The notes under the pieces: model-generated
The model's database searches: none
What the model was told of the DNA's origin: nothing
Seen by the model: only the letters and a program-made list of their open reading frames with translations
Source of the DNA: a virus
Virus record (IMG/VR): IMGVR_UViG_3300031162_001159
Coordinates: 1-64,000 of that record
DNA length: 64,000 nucleotides
Strand: one strand, 5' to 3'
In this document: positions 34,033-40,185 of the stretch, piece by piece
Numbering within the stretch: position 1 is the stretch's first letter
Layout: each line of letters starts with the position of its first letter
Translations under genes and position numbers: made by a program

Positions 34033-34798
34033 TAAAGAGGTTATCGATGATATTATAGATCTGTATAAGACAGAAAGCACACACAGTATTGCTAAAAAAT
34101 ATAATACCTATCCGGGTAAAATCCGTAACATATTATTATCAAACGGAAAGAAACTGAGAACAAAAAAGCAAGCCCAAAAACTGGCCTTAAAAACTGGAAC
34201 CTCTAAACACCCAACCAGAGGAAAAACAAGGTCGGACGAGACAAAGAAAAAAATCAGTATGGCTCGCTATAAGGCATGGGTGGAAATGCCAGAAGATGAG
34301 AAGGAGGCATTTTGTAAAGCTGCATCAGAAAGATGGAAGAAAATACCGTTCGATAAAAAGATCGAGATGCAGAGATTAGCTGGAGCAGCCCTTCATAAAA
34401 GCAGTATTGAAGGATCTAAGGCTGAAAAGTTTCTATACGATAGGTTGAAGGAAGAGAACTATAATGTTGTCATGCATAATGATACACTTGTTGACGGAGA
34501 ATATGAGGTAGATCTTTATCTTCCCGACTTGTTGACAGCAATAGAAATTGACGGACCACAACACTTTATGCCCGTATTTGGTGAGGATTCCCTAAAAAAG
34601 ACGATTAGTTATGATTCTACAAAAAACGGAATGATTTTGTCCAAAGGATTTGCTATAATTAGAGTGAAGTACATGGCAAATAAAATTTCTCAGCGTGTGA
34701 AGAGAGATCTGTACGATATCGTAATTGAACAGATAAATAAAATTGAAAAACAATTCCCAGAAGAGGGAAGTAGACTAATTGAGGTAACAGTAGAATGA
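34016..34798 (+). CDS. Probable homing endonuclease (NUMOD3 + Vsr/EDxHD-like nuclease), 260 aa
   Basis: The start is a GTG after a perfect AAGGAGGT site. The N-terminal 50 residues (ASTHSIAKKYNTYPGKIRNIL region) look like a helix-turn-helix. At about 60-75, HPTRGKTRSDETKKKIS is a NUMOD3-type DNA-binding module. From about 135 the catalytic domain shows SKAEKFLYDRL, EVDLYLPD and AIEIDGPQHF, the same order seen in the protein at 2152. It is free-standing between a half-glycosyltransferase and a recombination gene. It probably nicks or cuts a related phage genome to spread itself. Confidence 0.72.
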   Translation: MADLSSKEVIDDIIDLYKTESTHSIAKKYNTYPGKIRNILLSNGKKLRTKKQAQKLALKTGTSKHPTRGKTRSDETKKKISMARYKAWVEMPEDEKEAFCKAASERWKKIPFDKKIEMQRLAGAALHKSSIEGSKAEKFLYDRLKEENYNVVMHNDTLVDGEYEVDLYLPDLLTAIEIDGPQHFMPVFGEDSLKKTISYDSTKNGMILSKGFAIIRVKYMANKISQRVKRDLYDIVIEQINKIEKQFPEEGSRLIEVTVE

Positions 34799-35571
34799 CA
34801 GATGATTTTGACGATTTTGAAATTGAAAAAGAAGAATTGGATGTCTCTGAGCTAGATAAAAAGATTATGAATGGTCCTGTTCCCGGAAGTCCTGAGTGGC
34901 ATGATTTTGTTATGGCATTACTAGAAGATGGGGAATTTGCAGAAGATAAGGAAAGCGGAAATAAGTATCCATGCTGTCACGGTTTAAGGCGTGTTGCCAC
35001 ATTGCTTTTTGGTAAGCTGACTGGTGGTGTAAAAGATATTATATATCCTGACGCTAGTGATCCTAGAAGAGTTGTTGTAGTCTACGAACTACTTATCGGA
35101 GATCCAGCAGAAGGTGTTCCTTTAGAGAGATATACTGAGGTTTCTGATTCGAGTCTTGATAACACAGATCCTTTCTTTTTGGAACATGCCGTAGCTACTG
35201 CCAGCACCAAAGCTCAAGCTCGTTGTCTAAAAAATGCATTGCTAATTAAGACGGTTACAGCCGATGAAATAAAAAATGCAGATAGATCAAAAATTATGGG
35301 ATTAGAGGTCGGTAATGACACTCTTGGTGACTATAATGATAAGGAGCACATAAGTTCGAGACAGTTGAATTACATAGATAAACTTGCTGCAAAAGCTGAT
35401 GTTGACGTTGACAAGTTTGTTGAAGCACAGTTCGGTAAGAAAATGGATGCTAAGGATTTAACTGTCGCCAATGGTAGCAAGCTTGGTAGCCTCTTAGATG
35501 ATTATAGAGGTGGTCGTGAAGAAATTCCCGAAGAAATTAAGGGATACAAGAAAAACTGGAGAGATGAATAG
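34795..35571 (+). CDS. Candidate single-strand annealing protein (Rad52/ERF-like), 258 aa
   Basis: The N-terminal domain contains CCHGLRRVATLLFG, a strand-rich RRVVVVYELLIG and a helix VATASTKAQARCLKNALLI, an arrangement seen in Rad52/ERF-type annealing proteins. The C-terminal segment SSRQLNYIDKLAAKADV... ends with KLGSLLDDYR, a tail often attached to such phage proteins. The match is from recall of patterns, not a search, so the call is tentative. It would pair with the RecA-like protein at 1085 in recombination. Confidence 0.45.
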   Translation: MTDDFDDFEIEKEELDVSELDKKIMNGPVPGSPEWHDFVMALLEDGEFAEDKESGNKYPCCHGLRRVATLLFGKLTGGVKDIIYPDASDPRRVVVVYELLIGDPAEGVPLERYTEVSDSSLDNTDPFFLEHAVATASTKAQARCLKNALLIKTVTADEIKNADRSKIMGLEVGNDTLGDYNDKEHISSRQLNYIDKLAAKADVDVDKFVEAQFGKKMDAKDLTVANGSKLGSLLDDYRGGREEIPEEIKGYKKNWRDE

Positions 35572-35912
35572 TGAAAATTATAAGAAAGTTCAAGAATGTT
35601 GTTGTAGAAGTCGATGGAGATAGTCAGAAGGATCTTTTTGAGCAAGCTGCTCAAGTTGATGAGGTCTTTGGTGAAGACACCTGTATGAAATGTAACAAGG
35701 ACAATGTTAAATTCGTTGTCAGAACCGCTCAGGATGCCAAAGGTAAGTCCTTTAAGTATTACGAATTACACTGTAAAGACTGCTTTGCCAAGAAAACTTT
35801 TGGTCAAAAGGATGACGGAACGCTGTTTCCACACAGAAAAGATGAGGATGGTGGATATTTACCTGATTTTGGATGGGTTAAATATAACAAGGAAAAAGGA
35901 TGTTTGGAGTAA
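35571..35912 (+). CDS. Zinc-ribbon protein, 113 aa
   Basis: A GTG start overlaps the previous TAG (TAGTG). CMKCN and CKDC, 30 residues apart, form a zinc ribbon, and GWVKYNKEKGC adds a further cysteine. It is translationally coupled to the candidate annealing protein, suggesting a shared DNA-related role. It is the last gene before the promoter/terminator gap at 35913-36004. Confidence 0.6.
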   Translation: MKIIRKFKNVVVEVDGDSQKDLFEQAAQVDEVFGEDTCMKCNKDNVKFVVRTAQDAKGKSFKYYELHCKDCFAKKTFGQKDDGTLFPHRKDEDGGYLPDFGWVKYNKEKGCLE

Positions 35913-35920
35913 ATTAGGGC

Positions 35921-35949
35921 TTGACAAAGCTGTACCGAACTGTTACAAT
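35921..35949 (+). promoter_or_regulatory. Sigma70-type promoter
   Basis: TTGACA (35921-35926) and TACAAT (35944-35949) are separated by exactly 17 bases, near-consensus for the housekeeping sigma factor. The transcription start would fall near 35955-35957, inside the 5' arm of the terminator hairpin that follows. The next gene starts at 36005. It is one of very few intergenic gaps on this strand. Confidence 0.7.
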
Positions 35950-35950
35950 G

Positions 35951-35991
35951 ACTCACAACTTGGATATCACTTCTGGGTTGTGAGTTTTTTT
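35951..35991 (+). terminator. Intrinsic terminator overlapping the promoter start site
   Basis: ACTCACAAC (35951-35959) pairs perfectly with GTTGTGAGT (35977-35985) across a 17-base loop and is followed by seven Ts (35985-35991). It would stop transcripts arriving from the glycan operon. Transcripts starting from the promoter at 35921 would lack about half of the 5' arm, so they should pass through. Confidence 0.65.
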
Positions 35992-36004
35992 ATGGGAAAA
36001 TAAA

Positions 36005-36853
36005 ATGAATATTTTAGTTACTGGTGGAGCCGGATTTATTGGCTCTAATTTGGTCTATAGATTGCTAGAATTAGGGCATAATGTCTCTGTTATAGATAAT
36101 TTATGTACTGGAAAAATAGAGCGTTTAAAAGAGCAGCTAGACAACGAACTTCTAGAGAGCCTGATTACTCGCGATTTATCTACATATGAACCAGCAGGAT
36201 ATGAAGATATCGATGTTATTTTTCATCTTGCGGCTTTCTCAAGAGTCAACCCAAGCTTTAAAACCCCTAAACTGGCATACAAATACAACGTTAATGGAAC
36301 AATGAACGTTTTAGAATTAGCTCGGAGATTAGATTGTAGGCTTGTGTACGCTGGCTCAAGCACTGTTGATGAGAGATACAGCAGTCCCTATGGCTTTACA
36401 AAGTATCTAGGTGAGGAACACTGTAGATTCTATAATATATTATATGGAGTGAGAACTTCGATAGCTCGTTTCTACAATGTTTATGGGCAGAATCAGATGG
36501 GGAGTGGGGATTTCGCTACGTTGATTGGTATTTTTGAGAGGCAAAAAGAAAAGGGTGAGGCTTTAACAATTACCGGAGATGGAGAGCAGAGGCGGGACTT
36601 CATTCATGTGTCTGATGTAGTAGAGGGGCTGATTGCTATTTCTAAGTTGGATGATAGAGAGTGTGGGGCGTTTAATTTAGGGTCTGGTAAAAACTACTCA
36701 GTTAATGAGATTGCCAAACTTATGTCAGATAATGTAAAATATATACCAGAGAGGCAGGGTGAGGCTCGTGAAACTCTAGCAGATATTTCAGAAACAACAG
36801 CCGCTACTGGATGGGAGCCTAAAGTTGATTTAAAGGAATACTTAGATGGATGA
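36005..36853 (+). CDS. NAD-dependent epimerase (GalE-like), 282 aa
   Basis: The NAD loop TGGAGFIGSNL, HLAAFSRVNPSF, Y129-x3-K133 (YGFTK), RFYNVYGQNQ and GDGEQRRDFIHVSDV are standard for UDP-glucose 4-epimerase-like enzymes. At 282 residues it is slightly short. It is separated from the other glycan genes by the endonuclease/annealing insert and has its own promoter, so it may be expressed at a different time. Confidence 0.85.
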   Translation: MNILVTGGAGFIGSNLVYRLLELGHNVSVIDNLCTGKIERLKEQLDNELLESLITRDLSTYEPAGYEDIDVIFHLAAFSRVNPSFKTPKLAYKYNVNGTMNVLELARRLDCRLVYAGSSTVDERYSSPYGFTKYLGEEHCRFYNILYGVRTSIARFYNVYGQNQMGSGDFATLIGIFERQKEKGEALTITGDGEQRRDFIHVSDVVEGLIAISKLDDRECGAFNLGSGKNYSVNEIAKLMSDNVKYIPERQGEARETLADISETTAATGWEPKVDLKEYLDG

Positions 36854-36862
36854 ATATAAAGA

Positions 36863-36955
36863 GATACCCGAAGGAACTACGTCGATAGAATTTTGTTAGA
36901 TATGGATGGAGTCATCACAGATTTTCAAAATCCAGCAATTGAGGCTATGGGGTAA
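36863..36955 (+). pseudogene. Remnant of a HAD-family phosphatase N-terminus
   Basis: One frame reads NYVDRILLDMDGVITDF, then a few residues and a TAA at 36953-36955. LDMDGVITDF is the DxD motif I of HAD phosphatases such as 5'-nucleotidases. There is no upstream start in this frame, and the rest of the roughly 180-residue fold is missing. Upstream, ATG 36850 gives a 12-residue stub in another frame, consistent with a frameshift plus truncation. Confidence 0.5.
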
Positions 36956-36959
36956 AAGT

Positions 36960-37148
36960 ATGAGAAGATTTTTTATATGTGTCAGTATGGCTTTGTTAGG
37001 GCTAATATTACTAGTAGGGATATTAGTAACCCTTGGGTATTATATATTAAGTCCATCTTTTGATGCTGCTCCAATTACTACAACAGCAGTTATTGCGATA
37101 CTTTTTGTGACAGTCCATGCAACCAATTTTTATATAGGGTTTAGGTAA
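36960..37148 (+). CDS. Small two-helix membrane protein, 62 aa
   Basis: The ATG at 36960 is chosen because the upstream ATG at 36906 overlaps the HAD remnant and only adds polar residues. Two hydrophobic segments, ICVSMALLGLILLVGILVTL and TTTAVIAILFVTVHAT, with a short polar loop between, predict an inner-membrane protein. Function is unknown; holins can look like this, but no lysis gene is adjacent. Confidence 0.55.
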   Translation: MRRFFICVSMALLGLILLVGILVTLGYYILSPSFDAAPITTTAVIAILFVTVHATNFYIGFR

Positions 37149-37150
37149 AT

Positions 37151-37609
37151 ATGAGAGAAATTAAATTTAGAGCGTGGCATAAGCCAACTAAGCAATACAC
37201 GATTCAGTCTTTTTGGAAGTATGGAGATAACGAAGAATATGAAGAGACGGGAGACCATTTAGCCATAAGTATAGATGGTTGCCTATGTGACGAGGGGTAT
37301 GGAAATGGCATGTCTGGAGTCCAGAATTCAGATGATTATATCATCGAACAATATACCGGAATCAAAGACAAAAATGGTAAAGAAATCTATGAGGGGGATA
37401 TTCTTGGATGTAAACACTCAGCACAATCTCCCTATTCTCGTTCTAATCGCAATATTCGCGTTGTGAGAGAAAACCCAAAAACTCACCAATTAGGACTATT
37501 TGGCGATACTGATAGTGATTATGAGGCGACTGGTTTTGGCCTAAGTGAAACCACTAAGGGGCGTTTTGAGGTGATTGGCAATATTCATGAGAACGAGGAG
37601 CTATTATGA
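37151..37609 (+). CDS. YopX-family protein, 152 aa
   Basis: REIKFRAWHKPTKQY at the start, IEQYTGIKDKNGKEIYEGDIL in the middle and FEVIGNIHENEEL at the end are the signature of the YopX family, found mainly in phages and prophages. The biochemical role of this family is not established. It overlaps the next gene by 4 bases. Confidence 0.85.
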   Translation: MREIKFRAWHKPTKQYTIQSFWKYGDNEEYEETGDHLAISIDGCLCDEGYGNGMSGVQNSDDYIIEQYTGIKDKNGKEIYEGDILGCKHSAQSPYSRSNRNIRVVRENPKTHQLGLFGDTDSDYEATGFGLSETTKGRFEVIGNIHENEELL

Positions 37610-38238
37610 ATAAATCACAAAAAATTGAAAAATGTAGAGAGATACTTCATAAATACGCAGACGAATTGACTATACCAAAAAGAAGTGAAGATTATAACTT
37701 CATAAAAGATATATTGTTCAATTACAAACCAGATAGGATAGGTAAAGGACAATTCCCAAAAATCTTCGTAACCGATTCAAAGTGGGGTGGAAATAAATGT
37801 TTTATGTTCTTGAATAGATATGGAGAGGTTGAGGATTTTTCATTCTATAAAGCCATCGGAGATGACAAATCAAGAAAAAGAACTAACACGCTTAAAGCAT
37901 TCAGATATGAAATATATGATTCTGAGGTAGGGGATATACGAATAAAAAATAAACTAGACTATAACACCCATGTATGTCACGCTGTTCCTTTTCGGGTTAT
38001 TCTAGGATTATTCCTTAAAAAAGAAAAAGTTAAATTATCTGATATAAAGATAGAGCCTCACGAATGCCTCCAAGAGTCAAGACTTAAAGATAGAAAACTC
38101 GCTAAAAAATGGAGAAAGTTTCACCTAGAAAATGCGAAACTAACAATTCAGTCAAAAGAAGAGAATTTCAAACAAAGAAACGAAATTGATATGCCTCTAA
38201 TCGCTCTTTTAAAGAGACATGAAATTATAGATAAATAA
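37606..38238 (+). CDS. DUF3223/DCL-like protein, possible HNH-type nuclease, 210 aa
   Basis: IFVTDSKWGGNKCFMFLNRYGEVEDFSF resembles the DUF3223 (DCL-like) core, a small domain often joined to HNH nucleases in phages. The C-terminal half has HVCHAVPFRVILGLFL and KKWRKFHLENAKL, a layout that in relatives carries the H and N of a metal site. The assignment is by pattern recall and is tentative. It may be another free-standing endonuclease. Confidence 0.45.
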   Translation: MNKSQKIEKCREILHKYADELTIPKRSEDYNFIKDILFNYKPDRIGKGQFPKIFVTDSKWGGNKCFMFLNRYGEVEDFSFYKAIGDDKSRKRTNTLKAFRYEIYDSEVGDIRIKNKLDYNTHVCHAVPFRVILGLFLKKEKVKLSDIKIEPHECLQESRLKDRKLAKKWRKFHLENAKLTIQSKEENFKQRNEIDMPLIALLKRHEIIDK

Positions 38239-38252
38239 TAGAAAGGTATGGT

Positions 38253-38489
38253 ATGAAAGATAAGCAAGAAAAAGAGAGGTTGGTTGTAGTCATCCAGCCC
38301 GATAACGATTGGGACAATATACTATGTATCGCTAGCTCTATGGAAGCAGCGGCTTTTGATTTAGAGTGTGAGAGCGTAGAAGAACTTGATATGGAGGCAG
38401 AGGAAAATGGCTGGATTATTAAAGATTGGCTATTATCTACTTTGCCTTACGACACACTAGAAGAATCTATAGATAGGGAGTGGGGATGA
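38253..38489 (+). CDS. Hypothetical acidic protein, 78 aa
   Basis: The ATG follows AGAAAGGTATGGT. The sequence is acidic (SVEELDMEAEENGWIIKDW), begins with a beta-rich RLVVVIQPDNDWDN and has no known domain. It overlaps the membrane-protein gene that follows (ATGA). Confidence 0.6.
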   Translation: MKDKQEKERLVVVIQPDNDWDNILCIASSMEAAAFDLECESVEELDMEAEENGWIIKDWLLSTLPYDTLEESIDREWG

Positions 38490-38668
38490 ATCTATATTTT
38501 AAATTTATGGTATTTGTAATACTTTTTACTTTGCCAATCTTTGCTTTTATGTATTTAATGCTCTATTGTGAAGGTATAATGGATCACGAGTCAGCAATTT
38601 TCACGGTTTTTGTCTGTTGGTTATTTGGTATGTTCATGGCAACAATAAAATGGTTTTATGATATATAA
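38486..38668 (+). CDS. Small two-helix membrane protein, 60 aa
   Basis: An ATG at 38486 in an ATGA overlap is favoured over the GTG at 38480. Two hydrophobic stretches, FKFMVFVILFTLPIFAFMYL and IFTVFVCWLFGMFMAT, flank a short polar loop. It is the last gene of the rightward unit, ending directly at the bidirectional terminator. Function is unknown. Confidence 0.6.
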   Translation: MNLYFKFMVFVILFTLPIFAFMYLMLYCEGIMDHESAIFTVFVCWLFGMFMATIKWFYDI

Positions 38669-38696
38669 AAAAAGCCACCTTTTCAGGTGGCTTTTT
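38667..38696. terminator. Bidirectional intrinsic terminator between convergent operons
   Basis: An A-run, then AGCCACCT, the loop TTTC, AGGTGGCT and a T-run form an 8-bp GC-rich stem with A/T tracts on both sides. It therefore works in both directions, closing the rightward early/glycan unit and the leftward structural unit, whose last gene ends at 38734. The 37 bases between this element and that gene contain nothing else notable. Confidence 0.85.
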
Positions 38697-38733
38697 CTAT
38701 GATGGAGGAAAAACTGTAAAGTATTTTTAATTC

Positions 38734-39648
38734 CTATAGATATTCTAAGGATGCGTACAACGAGTAGGAAGTCTTGCTTCCAATTGACACAGGCGTTGCA
38801 CTTAAAGCAGCCCTCCATGTATGTCTCGTATCTACACCAGTACCACCATATGTATCAGTGACACCCGTTCCAACATCAGGAACATCATCTGGGCGTGTTG
38901 ACTGGTTGTAATACTGTCTCCACTTAGGTTGACGACGAGTACCACCGATGGTCTCATTAAACTCTGGATTCAAGAACTTCTGACCAGATCCCGGTGAGTT
39001 AAGTAAAGGAACGATAATTCCTGTTCCACCAACCGTATCTTTATCACCAGAAACTCCACCAAGTCTACTGTCTCCATTTCCGTCCTCGGTCGTGAAGTAA
39101 TTATCAAATCTTACACCAGAAGAGTTCGTGTAGTAGTCCTGACCAGCCCAAGTAGCGTCCCAAGGTGAACCCCACCAGAACAAGTCGCCCGAACCCACCT
39201 GATTACTGTTTGTGGCAACATTAGATGGTCCTGCACTTGATTTCCAAGCGGTATATGATTTACCGTCAAAGTTTACGATTTCGGCAATTTTGGTATTTAC
39301 CCCAGAAGCTGGATAGTTAATATTTGCCCTATCGTATACACGCATCTGAACGTTCTGTACGTTTACAGCGGTTGAATGATCAAAGTTCATGACCAACGTA
39401 GCCACATTCGAATTTATTTTTGATAGAGGCACACCACTACCTAACGCCGGATCACCAGATGCCCAATTCGTATATTTTACGTTATTGGCTTCTGGACCTT
39501 CTGTAGTTCCATCACTATTTGTAACAAATGTACTTTCTTGATAAGAACTGATCTGAACACTAGAGCCAAATGTAGCTCCATAGAATCCTAGACCAGATCC
39601 ACCTATATTGATATTGGAATCACTAATTCCAAATGTAATTTCTGCCAT
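38734..39648 (-). CDS. Putative virion structural protein, 304 aa
   Basis: The ATG follows GGAGG (39658-39662). The protein is rich in Gly, Ser, Thr, Asn and Tyr, begins MAEITFGISDSNINIGGSG and has many short beta-strand-like segments (LFWWGSPWDATWAG), typical of tail-fibre or tail-tip proteins. No domain is recognised. It is the last gene of the structural operon. The 54-base upstream gap has an AT-rich TATAAT-like stretch that could be a weak promoter. Confidence 0.6.
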   Translation of the reverse strand: MAEITFGISDSNINIGGSGLGFYGATFGSSVQISSYQESTFVTNSDGTTEGPEANNVKYTNWASGDPALGSGVPLSKINSNVATLVMNFDHSTAVNVQNVQMRVYDRANINYPASGVNTKIAEIVNFDGKSYTAWKSSAGPSNVATNSNQVGSGDLFWWGSPWDATWAGQDYYTNSSGVRFDNYFTTEDGNGDSRLGGVSGDKDTVGGTGIIVPLLNSPGSGQKFLNPEFNETIGGTRRQPKWRQYYNQSTRPDDVPDVGTGVTDTYGGTGVDTRHTWRAALSATPVSIGSKTSYSLYASLEYL

Positions 39649-39702
39649 TATTCATTATCCTCCAAAGGGTTAATATCCACACTTTATTATACACAAAAAA
39701 GC

Positions 39703-40185
39703 CTATATTTCTTCATTTTTCTCCTTATCCCAGAATCCAAGGGGGCATTTTTCAGTTTCCACTTTCGCTTTTAGTGCCACAACACATCCACAGTCCATAC
39801 ATCTGCCACCATTGAACATATTAGCTGGACAGGCGTGACATATAGATAATCTCCTATCATAATCCCCTTTTCCCGTAGTCTTAAAGCCAGAAGCTGCAAA
39901 ATTGACCATAGATTTCCCAAAATTCGCCGCTTGCTCTGTGAGTGGTGGTAATTCTCTCTTCTCGACTACTTCCTCTTCTTCTCCTACCTTTTTTATATTG
40001 CCACACTTCGTACATAAAATATCCGATCCACTTGATGATTGCTTAAGTTCTCCACCACATTCACATGTCGGATCTTTGCAATTATCACCAGAAAACACCT
40101 TGCACTGTTTACAGTAATAAGTATTTTCACATTCTGTGTCTACTAACAATTTACTTCCACATTCATTACAATTCATAATATTCAT
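39703..40185 (-). CDS. Multi-zinc-ribbon protein, 160 aa
   Basis: Cysteine pairs occur as CNEC, CKQC, CECG, CTKC, then in the C-terminal half CHAC, CMDCGC and a final CPLGFW. The C-terminal block resembles one found at the end of many phage zinc-ribbon proteins near tail genes. The ATG at 40185 overlaps the large upstream gene by 20 bases; ATG 40176 is an alternative. Role unknown, possibly virion assembly. Confidence 0.65.
   Translation of the reverse strand: MNIMNCNECGSKLLVDTECENTYYCKQCKVFSGDNCKDPTCECGGELKQSSSGSDILCTKCGNIKKVGEEEEVVEKRELPPLTEQAANFGKSMVNFAASGFKTTGKGDYDRRLSICHACPANMFNGGRCMDCGCVVALKAKVETEKCPLGFWDKEKNEEI

Noticed and set aside
36960-37148. Holin call for the two-helix membrane protein
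   Set aside because: Two hydrophobic helices alone are not specific and no endolysin or spanin gene is adjacent.
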